From the NCBI GenBank assembly GCA_021107195.1, contig JAIOTF010000134.1, positions 1 to 13,636 on the forward strand: a stretch of 13,636 nt of DNA. Direction: 5' to 3'. Origin of the DNA: Anaerolineaceae bacterium (lineage in GTDB: Bacteria; Chloroflexota; Anaerolineae; Anaerolineales; Anaerolineaceae). This document shows, piece after piece, positions 5,926 through 13,591 of this stretch; the first letter of the stretch is position 1; each line of letters opens with the position of its first letter. The notes beneath the pieces are model-generated. The model did not search any database. It was not told the DNA's origin and saw only the letters and a list, made by a program, of their open reading frames with translations. The translations under genes and the position numbers were made by a program.

Positions 5926-6375
5926 GTGCATAGTCCTTATTGTAAACATGATCGTTCGAAGGTAGTGGATACCACCCATGACAGCCGCGGCAGAGTCCGG
6001 CGGCGGCGCGAATGTGAAAACTGTCATGAACGCTTCAGCACCTATGAGCGCCCAATCCTCGCTACGCCGATGTTGATCAAGCAGGATGGCACGCGTGAAG
6101 CATTCAGCCGCGACAAGCTCATGCACGGCATTAGCATTGCTTGTGCCAAGCGCCCCGTCTCTGTCGCCAAAATGGATCGCCTCGTGGGGGAGATTGAATC
6201 ATCACTGCAGCGCCTCGGACGCTCAGAAGTTTCCTCCCGGGTCATCGGAGATATGGTCATTGCCGGCCTCAAGGAACTGGACCATATTGCCTACATCCGC
6301 TACGCCATCGTTTACCTTCAACTGGGTGACTTGCAGGCCCTCCGCGCCGAAATCGACCGATTGCTTGAAGCCTGA
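5926..6375 (+). CDS. nrdR: Transcriptional repressor NrdR (ribonucleotide reductase regulator)
   Basis: NrdR represses ribonucleotide reductase genes when dATP levels are adequate. The 149-residue product has the N-terminal zinc ribbon (about 1-40, ending RRRRECENCHERFSTYE) and an ATP-cone (about 45-135, with PMLIKQDGTREAFSRDKLM and ACAKRPVS). The GTG at 5926 is preferred over the in-frame TTG at 5899 because GGAG (5915-5918) lies 7 bases before it and the protein then begins at the family's usual point. An oddity is that the opening reads MHSPYC where NrdR normally has MxCPxC, so the first of four zinc cysteines is Ser3 (codon AGT; TGT would be Cys). Cys6, Cys30 and Cys33 remain, and His2 or His8 might substitute as a ligand. 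It lies 59 bases upstream of nrdJ and probably shares its transcript. A pair of NrdR-box-like sites in its leader suggests self-repression. Confidence 0.95.
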   Translation: MHSPYCKHDRSKVVDTTHDSRGRVRRRRECENCHERFSTYERPILATPMLIKQDGTREAFSRDKLMHGISIACAKRPVSVAKMDRLVGEIESSLQRLGRSEVSSRVIGDMVIAGLKELDHIAYIRYAIVYLQLGDLQALRAEIDRLLEA

Positions 6376-6434
6376 CATTTACATAGACTGACCAGTTATT
6401 CCATTATCAATATTATTGATTAAGGAGTTCTTTC

Positions 6435-9095
6435 ATGCCCGCAAAATCCAAAAAAGCACGTGGCAGCTTATTGCCAACCCCAACCATGCCCAAAGACCTG
6501 CCCTCGATCGACCTGACCGATAATTCCCTCAAGGTGCTCGAGAAGCGTTACCTGCGCCGCGGCGAAGACGGCAAGCCTGTCGAGACTGTTGATGAAATGT
6601 TCTGGCGGGTGGCTTACCATATCGCCAAAGTCGAAGAAACCTGGGACACAGACATCATCGCCCTCGCCCGCGAGTTCTACACATTGATGGTCACGCGCCA
6701 GTTCTTCCCCAACTCGCCTACCTTCACCGGCGCTGGCACCCCCCTCGGTCAGTTGGCCGCCTGCTTCGTCCTCCCCATCTCGGATGACATGGGCCGCAAG
6801 TCGACTGGCATCTTCCAGACCCTGCGCGATGCCGCTCTCATCCAGCAGACCGGCGGCGGCAATGGCTTTTCCTTCTCCCGCCTGCGCCCGGTCGGTGCTC
6901 TCGTCAAGTCCTCCTCTGGCAATGCCACCGGCCCTGTCGGTTTCTTGCGTGTTTATGACCAGGCCTTCGGCGAAGTCGCCCAGGGCGGCTCCCGCCGCGG
7001 GGCAAACATGGCCGTCGTGCGCGTTGACCACCCCGACATTGAGGACTTCATCGCCTGCAAGTCCAACGAGAATCACATCACCAACTTCAACATTTCCGTC
7101 GGCATCACCGATGCTTTCATGGTTGCTGTCCAGAATGACGATATGTGGGAGCTGCGCTTCCCCGACGTTAACCACCCCGACTATCGCAATTTTGACGGCA
7201 CCATCGAAGACGCCGAAGCCGCCGGCATCCCCATCCGCGTTTACAAACGCATCCCCGCCCGCGAGCTGTTCAACAAGATCGTTAAACAGGCGCACCACAA
7301 CGGGGAGCCCGGTGTCCTCTTCCTCGACGCCGCTAACCGCGCCAACCCCCTCCCGCACCTCTATCAGCTCGAATCCACCAACCCCTGTGGCGAGCAGTGG
7401 CTTGGACCGTATGAAAGTTGCTGCCTCGGCTCGATCAACCTTTCCCGGTTCATTGACCCCGCAGGCACCGTCGATTGGGAGAAGCTCCGCCAGAACGTTG
7501 AGCTCGCCACCCGCTTCCTCGATGATGTCGTTGACGCCAATACCTACGTCCCCGCCGTGCCCCAGATCGAGCGCGCCGCCAAACGCTCCCGCCGCATCGG
7601 TCTCGGCATCATGGGTCTCGCTGACCTGATGTACCACAGCGGCATCCGCTACGGCTCCCCTGACGGCCAGGAATTTTCTGCCCAGATCATGGAGTTCATC
7701 CGTTATCACGCCATGCGTGCCAGCATTGATCTGGCCAAAGCGCGCGGCACCTTCGAAACCATCACGGGCAGTATCTACGATCCTGCCGCCCTCGTATGGG
7801 AGCCTCCCGTGCCGGTTGAACCCTTCCAGCGCACCTGGGGCCGCCCCCGGCTCGATTGGGACGCCATCCGCCAGGACCTTGTAGAGAACGGCATCCGCAA
7901 CGCCGCCCAGACCACCGTCGCCCCCACCGGCACCATCGCCACCGTTACCGGCTGCGAAGGCTACGGCTGCGAGCCTGTCTTCGCCCTCGCCTACGTCCGC
8001 CACGTCAATGACAACGGCCAGGACCTCAAGCTCACCTACACCAGCCCCCAGTTCTCCGCCAAACTCGACGCCCTCGGCCTCGAACCGGAGAAAAAAGAAG
8101 AGATCATCAATCAGGTCATGGCTGAAGGCACCTGCCAGAACATCGAAGAACTGCCCCAGGATATGCGCGACACCTTCGTCGTCTCAGCCGACATCACCGC
8201 TGATGAACACGTTCGCATGCAGGCCGCCCTGCAGGCCTTCGTCGATAACAGCCTTTCCAAGACCGTCAATTTCCCCGCCACTGCCACCGAAGAAGACGTC
8301 GCCACCGCCTACATGCTCGCCTGGAAGCTCCAGTGCCGCGGCACCACTGTCTACGTCACCGGCTCGCGTGAGACCGTTGTCCTCGAAACCCACGCCACCG
8401 CCGAAAAGAAGAACGGCGAAAGCGAAACCGCCGCCGCTGTGGCCGCCGTTGCCGCCCACGCCGAAACCTATTCCGAGGACGAAATGCTCACCCTCTGGCA
8501 GGAGACCAAGAAACCCCGCCCGCGTTCTCTGGTTGGCTTCACTTATCAGGTGCCCACCCCCCTCGGCAAAGCCTTCATCACCATCAACGAGAACGGCGGC
8601 AGCCAGCCCTTTGAGGTTTTCATCAACACCGCCAAAGCCGGCTCCGACACCGCCGCCGTCTCCGAAGCCATTGGCCGCCTCATTTCCTACGTGCTGCGTC
8701 TCTCCTCGCCCATCATTCCCATTGAGCGCATGCAGGACGTCGCCCGCCAACTGACCGGCATCGGCGGCGGGCGTGCCATGGGCTTTGGTCCCAACCGCGT
8801 GCGCAGCCTGCCAGACGGCATCGCCCAGGTGCTCAAAGATTATTTGGGACAGTGGGAACAGCGCGATGCTGGCGGCGATCACCGCACCCCGCCCGCCAAC
8901 ACCTCCAACAGCGCCAGCGCCACCGGCGCAACCTTCAGCCTTGACATGGCCCAGCTCTCCATCCCCGAACCGCCCAAAGCGCCGGCAGACCATAGCCAAA
9001 AGATCGGCGACCTCTGCCCCGAATGCGGCGTCGCCTCCCTCGTCAATGAGGAGGGCTGCCGCAAGTGCTACTCCTGCGGCTATAGTGAGTGTTAG
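6435..9095 (+). CDS. nrdJ: Vitamin B12-dependent (class II) ribonucleotide reductase
   Basis: Reduces ribonucleotides to deoxyribonucleotides in the cytoplasm using adenosylcobalamin to form the thiyl radical, without oxygen. The product has 886 residues. Visible signatures are FFPNSPTFTGAGTPLGQLAA (90-109) leading to redox Cys110, QTGGGNGFSFSRLRP (138-152), EVAQGGSRRGANMAV (180-194), the finger loop STNPCGE (314-320, with Asn316, radical Cys318 and Glu320), Cys329 as likely partner of Cys110, and TVAPTGTIA (494-502). The 11-residue spacing from Cys318 to Cys329 equals that recalled for Thermotoga maritima NrdJ (Cys322, Cys333). The C-terminus is a cysteine-rich tail (Cys861, 864, 875, 878, 881, 886) typical of NrdJ. 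A linker rich in Ala, Ser and Pro precedes it (about 810-855). The ATG at 6435 follows a strong TAAGGAG at 7-base spacing. It is second gene after nrdR, so it is likely under NrdR control. Confidence 0.97.
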   Translation: MPAKSKKARGSLLPTPTMPKDLPSIDLTDNSLKVLEKRYLRRGEDGKPVETVDEMFWRVAYHIAKVEETWDTDIIALAREFYTLMVTRQFFPNSPTFTGAGTPLGQLAACFVLPISDDMGRKSTGIFQTLRDAALIQQTGGGNGFSFSRLRPVGALVKSSSGNATGPVGFLRVYDQAFGEVAQGGSRRGANMAVVRVDHPDIEDFIACKSNENHITNFNISVGITDAFMVAVQNDDMWELRFPDVNHPDYRNFDGTIEDAEAAGIPIRVYKRIPARELFNKIVKQAHHNGEPGVLFLDAANRANPLPHLYQLESTNPCGEQWLGPYESCCLGSINLSRFIDPAGTVDWEKLRQNVELATRFLDDVVDANTYVPAVPQIERAAKRSRRIGLGIMGLADLMYHSGIRYGSPDGQEFSAQIMEFIRYHAMRASIDLAKARGTFETITGSIYDPAALVWEPPVPVEPFQRTWGRPRLDWDAIRQDLVENGIRNAAQTTVAPTGTIATVTGCEGYGCEPVFALAYVRHVNDNGQDLKLTYTSPQFSAKLDALGLEPEKKEEIINQVMAEGTCQNIEELPQDMRDTFVVSADITADEHVRMQAALQAFVDNSLSKTVNFPATATEEDVATAYMLAWKLQCRGTTVYVTGSRETVVLETHATAEKKNGESETAAAVAAVAAHAETYSEDEMLTLWQETKKPRPRSLVGFTYQVPTPLGKAFITINENGGSQPFEVFINTAKAGSDTAAVSEAIGRLISYVLRLSSPIIPIERMQDVARQLTGIGGGRAMGFGPNRVRSLPDGIAQVLKDYLGQWEQRDAGGDHRTPPANTSNSASATGATFSLDMAQLSIPEPPKAPADHSQKIGDLCPECGVASLVNEEGCRKCYSCGYSEC

Positions 9096-9106
9096 ATTGA
9101 ATAGAT

Positions 9107-9139
9107 AAGCCCAGGTCGGTGACAACCTGGGCTTGTTTG
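9107..9139 (+). terminator. Terminator after nrdJ
   Basis: AAGCCCAGGT (9107-9116) pairs perfectly with ACCTGGGCTT (9125-9134) around an 8-base loop, followed by GTTTG. It begins 11 bases after the nrdJ stop. The T-run is short, so efficiency is uncertain. Confidence 0.7.
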
Positions 9140-9290
9140 ATACTATATAAAAATTGGTGGAGAACTTTTTTGAATTTATTGACACGGGTAATAATCAGAT
9201 TCTTTTAAAACCTATTTTTTCTTGCATCCTGCTAGTATTATTTGTTTTCAACAAGAATAGCCCTGAAGTGAATGGTGTGCGGAATAAATA

Positions 9291-10535
9291 ATGAATGATC
9301 CAATTACTGAGTACCGAATCCAGATAAACCACCTCCGTCATGAATATGAGCGGACTTTGTTAACTAATCCGGTAATTAAATATGATAAGAATTACTATAT
9401 ACAACGAATGGCCATTCTTAAAGACAATTATTCTCGTTTGCCTATTTCAAAAGGCCGTCCACTTACAATTCCTGCAATTTTCAACAACACATACGATGAA
9501 AATTTTATCAGCGATTATTTAGCTTTTATCCTCAACCCAAAGCAAAACGGAATTGGCACAGCACCTTTAGAAAGTTTGATATCTTCTGTTTTTGATCAAA
9601 AAGTAGAACTTGATGCTGATGTTGTAGAAGTCCATCGCGAATTTCAAATTGATGCCAACCGGATTGATTTTGTTATCGAGTTAGATGAAGAAACCCTTCT
9701 GGTTATCGAGAATAAAATCTACGCGTCCGAATCACCAGGACAGACTCAGAATTATTATAAGTCTATCAGTTGCCACTATCCCAAACATGTTTGTTACTTT
9801 ATCTTCTTGACACCTAATGGAGCCACGGCTAGTTCGGAAAAATTCAAACCCCTTTCTTATATCAAGCTCTGTAACATTTTGCGTTCGGTACCTTACCCTT
9901 GGCTGAAAGATGTTCAGAAGGGTGTCCTATGGGAGGATTTTCTAAACCACTTGGAGGAATATATTATTATGAAAAAGAGCATGAACGAGGTATCAGATAA
10001 ATCTAAACTTTACATCGAAAATTACGTTATGATAAAAGATTTGACAGAAGCATTCAAGCGTGACTGGCCTAATGTTATTCAATTTCTCCGTGTAAAGATC
10101 ATAGAACGAATGTCACAGGAGGCGGGAGATTGGGAGTTTAATTTCATTCCTCGCAATAATTGGCAACAAGTGTTTCTAAAAAACTGGATTGTGGACAATA
10201 AAATTTATGTTCATTATGAATTTCATCTTCATCAAGGATGCTTCGCAGATGGAAAGTTTTTGATGACCGTGGATGTTGAGTGCAGCAACAAAACAGACTA
10301 TCAACATTTTCGGACCCTCTTTGAAAAGCAGTTGCCCACATTGCAGAGCCAATACGATGATAATGGGATCGTATACCAGTCAAAAGATCGTAATGTATCA
10401 ATTGCTACAAAGTGGTTCGATTTTACGAAAGATTTATCTAAAATTGATATAGAGTTTATTCAGGCATTGGATGAATTTCTATTCCTCACCGAGCCGATCA
10501 ACCAGGTTGTTGCTGAGATGAATACTAATAAATGA
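9291..10535 (+). CDS. PD-(D/E)XK nuclease-family protein (PDDEXK_4-like)
   Basis: A 414-residue protein whose N-terminal third looks like a PD-(D/E)XK nuclease of the PDDEXK_4 type. RIDFVIELDEETLLVIENK (124-142) supplies Asp126 and the E-x-K pair Glu140/Lys142, followed by the Gln-containing helix ESPGQTQNYYKS (147-158). A DENFISDYLAFILNP segment (69-83) upstream is typical of these proteins. Residues from about 220 on are not recognised; they have no membrane segment and may bind a partner or nucleic acid. The gene is far richer in A+T than its neighbours (bases 9661-9720 contain 20 G or C of 60; bases 7861-7920 in nrdJ contain 40), suggesting transfer. The ATG at 9291 has only a weak ribosome binding site (CGGAATAA). 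TTGACA at 9179-9184 could be a -35, but no well-spaced -10 was found. It stands alone between a terminator and a convergent gene. Members often occur among defence genes; no partner is seen here, so a defence role is only a guess. Confidence 0.75.
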   Translation: MNDPITEYRIQINHLRHEYERTLLTNPVIKYDKNYYIQRMAILKDNYSRLPISKGRPLTIPAIFNNTYDENFISDYLAFILNPKQNGIGTAPLESLISSVFDQKVELDADVVEVHREFQIDANRIDFVIELDEETLLVIENKIYASESPGQTQNYYKSISCHYPKHVCYFIFLTPNGATASSEKFKPLSYIKLCNILRSVPYPWLKDVQKGVLWEDFLNHLEEYIIMKKSMNEVSDKSKLYIENYVMIKDLTEAFKRDWPNVIQFLRVKIIERMSQEAGDWEFNFIPRNNWQQVFLKNWIVDNKIYVHYEFHLHQGCFADGKFLMTVDVECSNKTDYQHFRTLFEKQLPTLQSQYDDNGIVYQSKDRNVSIATKWFDFTKDLSKIDIEFIQALDEFLFLTEPINQVVAEMNTNK

Positions 10536-10735
10536 AAATATATTTTTCCCCCTTCTTTGTTTTATTGTAGAATTGTGATGAAGCGAGAAATTGGAGACAT
10601 TCAGATGCACCCTCCACTTTCTTAACCAATGCATCTTTCCCCAGCATACACTGTTTGTCCATATAAGATACAAGGGTGCCTTTGCTTTTGAACATAGCAA
10701 ATTAAACACCATTTTACAATCCCCGCCAACATCTC
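10536..10735. other. Intergenic, no gene seen
   Basis: Between the converging nuclease and peptidase genes the sequence is AT-rich and holds no convincing coding frame or RNA gene. No separate terminator for the nuclease gene was found, so it may rely on the hairpin at 10743-10766. Confidence 0.5.
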
Positions 10736-10766
10736 CGTGCAAAAGCCCCCTTGAAAAAGGGGGCTT
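10736..10766 (-). terminator. Terminator of the M24 peptidase gene, built from a CCCCCTT repeat
   Basis: AAGCCCCC (10743-10750) pairs with GGGGGCTT (10759-10766) around TTGAAAAA. On the minus strand it is followed by TTTTGC, and it lies 22 bases after the peptidase stop. The loop and stem match the repeats at 5644-5663 and 11731-11748, so a repeat copy appears to serve as terminator. On the plus strand it is followed by AGTCTTTG and might also slow transcription from the nuclease gene. Confidence 0.75.
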
Positions 10767-10788
10767 AGTCTTTGTGAAACGTGAAAAT

Positions 10789-11487
10789 TTACAGTGTATG
10801 CAGCTCCCAGTTCTCGTCGAAATAGTAAATATTCTCCCGTTTGAACCCGATGGATCCTCCGCAAAGTCTGATGTGGGGTTCAAGAGTAAAGGCTTTTCCT
10901 GTTTCTTCAAAAGAGCAGGTGCTGCCGTGTTCGATATAGGTGCGGTCTTTCTCGTCCATGTTAACCGAGTGGCCGAGATTCCCATGGACATCAAGATTTT
11001 CGAACCCCAGGGCAGTAATTTCTTCATTGATTTTGAAAAACAACTCTTCATAAGTCATTTGCGGGGTCCAGATCTCTTTCATTTTGTTGTGCAGGTATAG
11101 TTCTGTTTCGAGACCCTTGCGGAAAAGAGGATTTTGAGGGTTGTCCTCTTCGGCTACAATTCCGTCTTCAATGAACAAGGTGCGTGCATAGTCGCCCCAA
11201 TAGCCATCGACGGTGGGTGTCAGATCGATTGTTACCACATCATTTTCTGCGACTTTGTTTTCCTCGCTCGCGAAATATTCGACGCCCGGCATAGATTCTA
11301 TGGAACGTTTTCCAAGCAGCACCAGTGCCCCTTTTCCGTGATACCAAAACGAAGTTGAACCCTTTTCGATCATCAGCTCAAAGGCTTTTGTCTCAATTTC
11401 CTTTTCACTCATGCCGACTTTGATAAAGTGGTGAAGTTCGCTCATCGTTTCCCGAGCAATGTTTTGCGCGATTTGATTCTTTTTCAA
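10789..11487 (-). CDS. M24-family metallopeptidase (single-domain, Xaa-Pro peptidase-like)
   Basis: A 232-residue cytoplasmic protein consisting only of the pita-bread catalytic domain of family M24 (methionine aminopeptidase, Xaa-Pro peptidase). Likely metal ligands are Asp88 and Asp99 in DLTPTVDGYWGDYART, His173 in GNLGHSV, Glu203 in FTLEPHIR and Glu218 in GFKREN. All five positions are filled, though the usual IEPG reads LEPH and the last motif is looser than R-x-E-D. His50 in WYHGKG may be the substrate-side histidine. The start is taken as TTG at 11487 because GGAGG (11494-11498) lies 6 bases before it and homology-like sequence begins there. The open frame continues upstream, but that part translates repeats and is not credible. 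The N-terminal creatinase domain of full prolidases is absent. The exact substrate is unknown. Confidence 0.85.
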   Translation of the reverse strand: MKKNQIAQNIARETMSELHHFIKVGMSEKEIETKAFELMIEKGSTSFWYHGKGALVLLGKRSIESMPGVEYFASEENKVAENDVVTIDLTPTVDGYWGDYARTLFIEDGIVAEEDNPQNPLFRKGLETELYLHNKMKEIWTPQMTYEELFFKINEEITALGFENLDVHGNLGHSVNMDEKDRTYIEHGSTCSFEETGKAFTLEPHIRLCGGSIGFKRENIYYFDENWELHTL

Positions 11488-11557
11488 AATCTGCCTCCAG
11501 GAGCTGTAATGAAATGATTGTATATGCAGAGAGTATTTATACAAAAATAGTAATTTT

Positions 11558-11563
11558 ATTATA
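11558..11563 (-). promoter_or_regulatory. Possible -10 box of the M24 peptidase gene
   Basis: A perfect TATAAT on the minus strand lies 71 bases before the TTG start. No good -35 hexamer is found 16-18 bases upstream, so this is a candidate only. Confidence 0.3.
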
Positions 11564-11587
11564 CACTGCTGTCCACAGCACCAAACG

Positions 11588-11618
11588 CCTTCCCTAAAAT
11601 CGAAGATTTTGGGGAAGG
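11588..11618. repeat. Long hairpin, 14-bp stem
   Basis: Bases 11588-11601 (CCTTCCCTAAAATC) pair with 11605-11618 (GATTTTGGGGAAGG) with one T-G wobble and a 3-base loop. A G-rich tail (GGGGATGGGGTGG) follows, so it is not a T-run terminator on the plus strand. It may be a dispersed repeat. Confidence 0.6.
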
Positions 11619-11680
11619 GGGGATGGGGTGGTTTTGGATAACACAGCATGCTTTGAGAAAACCTTGTTGATCCTCGTTTT

Positions 11681-11706
11681 GCCTGGCACTTGTGCCTGTG
11701 CCAGGC
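11681..11706. repeat. Inverted repeat GCCTGGCAC...GTGCCAGGC
   Basis: Perfect 9-bp arms (11681-11689 and 11698-11706) surround an 8-base spacer. No T-run follows on either strand. It is probably a dispersed intergenic repeat. Confidence 0.6.
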
Positions 11707-11730
11707 TCGGTGTACATGAGGCCACCCTGT

Positions 11731-11748
11731 CCCCCTTGCTAAAGGGGG
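11731..11748. repeat. CCCCCTTGCTAAAGGGGG repeat
   Basis: A 5-bp C/G stem with loop TTGCTAAA. It shares stem, loop and the following AT with the element at 5644-5665 and the stem-loop with 10743-10766, giving three copies in the window. Confidence 0.65.
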
Positions 11749-11819
11749 ATGTCTGTAAACCAAAATATCATGTAGGCATTGATGTAAGTTCAAAAACCGT
11801 CGCAATGACAAAAATTTGA

Positions 11820-12590
11820 CTACTCCCGAGGGGCAAGGTCAGCACGGACGATTTGCAACTGGTGGGGCTTGTCGACGTCCATGCCCAGTTCGGCATAGGG
11901 GGTGACAACTGCGCGGGCGGAGACGTCCAGTTTTCTGCCGATCCTGACAGCGGCCCGGTCAAGGGTCAGGCGTCGGAAGAGGACAAGGAGAAGGGTGTCT
12001 ATTCCCAGGAGGAGGGCCTGCCTGAGGGGACTCTTGCGGGCATCGATGATCTTGCGGGCGAGGGGATGACTGCCCGAGATGAGGTTCAAATGGAGGGCGT
12101 TGAAGTCACTGCCGCAAACTTCTTTGTCTTTCAATTTGAGATAGGTGCGGTTGGCACCTGGGAAGCGGTCTTCCATGGTTTTACGTTCGATGACGCCGAA
12201 GAAGAGTTCCTGTGCGGTTTGCCCGACCTGTTCGATGACCCAATCCACGTGCCGGGTGGTAATGGTTGGCGTGTCAGAGGAGATGGCGAGAATGAAGTCG
12301 TCTGATTGGTGAAAAGGCACCAGTATCTGGGCAGCGGACTGGAGGTTGTCAATCATCGAGCCTTTATCGGGGAGGATGGTCAAGGAGCGGGGGAATTCCA
12401 GAGGGGTATCCGCGGGCAGACCGACAACAATCACACGGTCAGTTTTTTTGGAGCCAGCCAGGGCATCCAGCACCCACTGGATCATGGGCTTTCCGGCCAC
12501 GTCCAGCATGGATTTTGGGGCATTGCTGAGTTCGGAAGCAAGCGGGTCGTCCGGCGAAGGGGCTCCTCCGGCGGTTACGATAGCATCCAT
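11820..12590 (-). CDS. MobA-like NTP transferase domain protein
   Basis: A 256-residue protein with the fold of nucleotide-sugar pyrophosphorylases and molybdenum-cofactor guanylyl/cytidylyltransferases. The N-terminus shows AIVTAGGAP (3-11) and, after an insertion, PKSMLDVAGKPMIQWVLDAL (25-44), with Lys26 and the GKPM loop expected to bind the nucleotide. SSDTP (104-108) carries the metal-binding Asp106, and GMDVDKPHQLQIV (236-248) a second acidic cluster. FNALHLNLI (163-171) resembles a segment seen in related uncharacterised transferases. The substrate cannot be named; no molybdopterin or sugar genes are near. The ATG at 12590 is preceded by AGGAG at 7-base spacing, which lies inside the end of the upstream gene, and only one base separates the two genes. 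Translation is therefore probably coupled. Function of the pair is unknown. Confidence 0.82.
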   Translation of the reverse strand: MDAIVTAGGAPSPDDPLASELSNAPKSMLDVAGKPMIQWVLDALAGSKKTDRVIVVGLPADTPLEFPRSLTILPDKGSMIDNLQSAAQILVPFHQSDDFILAISSDTPTITTRHVDWVIEQVGQTAQELFFGVIERKTMEDRFPGANRTYLKLKDKEVCGSDFNALHLNLISGSHPLARKIIDARKSPLRQALLLGIDTLLLVLFRRLTLDRAAVRIGRKLDVSARAVVTPYAELGMDVDKPHQLQIVRADLAPRE

Positions 12591-12591
12591 C

Positions 12592-13509
12592 TTACAACTC
12601 CTGAACCTTGGGAGTCATGTTCAATTGATCGACCATCTTTGCCATGAGTTCCAGGTATTCTCCGGAGTGGGCATAGTCAACGGGTTCGGTGCGCCCGAGG
12701 GCGGCAATGATGGCGGCTTCCATCATGTTGGTGCCGAAGCTGCGGCCATCATAGACCGGGGTAGTGGTGACAAGGTGCTTAACCCCGCAACTGCACAGCA
12801 GTTCACGGTCCGCCTGGGTGGTGGTGTTGGTAACAATGATTTTGCCGTGCATATCGTCCGGCATGTAGTGGGTGATGTAATGACAGTCGCCAGCGATGAC
12901 AGAAGCCCAGGAAAAGTATTTTTCAAATTTTGGGGTACGGACTTCCTGTTTTTCGCCGGTGGGATAGAGCCATTCAAAAGGCACGCGTCCGAGAATGGGG
13001 ATGAGGGCATTGGCAACGCGCTTCAAGCCGCGGTCCGTACGAATGGGGAAGGGTAATCCGACGGCGAACATCAGGTCAGCAATGACACAGTCGTAGCCGG
13101 CATCCATAAACGAGCGCGAGAGGCCGTAACGGTCAACGCCGCTCATGAGGAGGGCTTTCCGGTGATGAATTTCGCTGCCTAACTGTTCATCGACCACGGC
13201 GGCTGCTTTGCGTTCGAGGGTCATTTTGAGGCCGGTGCCGTCGACAACGGGGGTCTGATGGACGTGGCGGATGAGAGATTGCACCGATTGGAGGGTGTAC
13301 CACCTGTCGTCCAGCATCAAGCCGAGGACGGCCCCGCCAACACCAAAGGCGTCTACTTTGCCGTCCAGATCACGGTAAAGATTGGCGGCTTTTTCCATGT
13401 CGCCATCGGTGCCGATGCGCTCGAGGCGGATGGTTTCCCCCATCAGTTCAATTTCTACGGTTTTATCACGGGTTGCGGAACCAATGCTGATGCTGACGGC
13501 GCGTTTCAT
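12592..13509 (-). CDS. Conserved protein of the family often labelled quinate 5-dehydrogenase
   Basis: A 305-residue protein recognised from memory as the type often annotated quinate 5-dehydrogenase in Chloroflexota and some thermophilic Firmicutes. That label appears weakly founded. There is no shikimate-dehydrogenase-like substrate motif and no clean GxGxxG nucleotide loop; the nearest is FGVGGAVLGL (55-64). Other notable stretches are VVDGTGLKMTLERKA (88-102), ALLMSGVDRYGLSRSF (119-134), AGDCHYITHYMP (206-217), CSCGVKHLVTTTPVYDGRSF (239-258) and TNMMEAAI (260-267). The protein is probably cytoplasmic, as no signal or membrane segment is seen. The ATG at 13509 has AGGAGA (13519-13524) at 9-base spacing. 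It is the first gene of a tight operon with the nucleotidyltransferase. TATACT at 13545-13550 on the minus strand is a possible -10 without a clear -35. The reaction should be regarded as unknown. Confidence 0.7.
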   Translation of the reverse strand: MKRAVSISIGSATRDKTVEIELMGETIRLERIGTDGDMEKAANLYRDLDGKVDAFGVGGAVLGLMLDDRWYTLQSVQSLIRHVHQTPVVDGTGLKMTLERKAAAVVDEQLGSEIHHRKALLMSGVDRYGLSRSFMDAGYDCVIADLMFAVGLPFPIRTDRGLKRVANALIPILGRVPFEWLYPTGEKQEVRTPKFEKYFSWASVIAGDCHYITHYMPDDMHGKIIVTNTTTQADRELLCSCGVKHLVTTTPVYDGRSFGTNMMEAAIIAALGRTEPVDYAHSGEYLELMAKMVDQLNMTPKVQEL

Positions 13510-13591
13510 TTCCTGTTTTCTCCTGTAGGTGTTGGATGGAGATTAGTATACCCCATGTACGCGACACTTGCGCCGCACCCACCCCACCCCA

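Larger units (their letters stand above)
11564..11819. other. Repeat-rich intergenic region
   Basis: Together with the M24 leader this is a 332-base gap between two minus-strand genes. It holds three different inverted repeats (listed separately). No convincing terminator for the operon ending at 11820 was found; the minus strand only has short T-runs (ATTTTT, GGTTTTT). No coding frame or RNA gene is credible here. Confidence 0.5.

Noticed and set aside
6376..6434. NrdR box directly before nrdJ (ATCAATATTATTGAT palindrome)
   Set aside because: The palindrome at 6405-6422 has an odd-length core that is one base longer than an NrdR box, and no partner site lies about 31 bp away.
6468..8003. 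Long minus-strand frame opposite nrdJ
   Set aside because: It is a GC-rich antisense shadow with low-complexity Gly/Ala/Glu composition; nrdJ motifs on the plus strand are unambiguous.
10479..11051. Minus-strand frame overlapping the peptidase gene
   Set aside because: It is a shadow in another frame of the M24 gene and runs through the terminator hairpin.
11488..11811. N-terminal extension of the M24 peptidase frame (108 codons)
   Set aside because: It encodes translated repeats, and a GGAGG-TTG start at 11487 gives the expected domain boundary.
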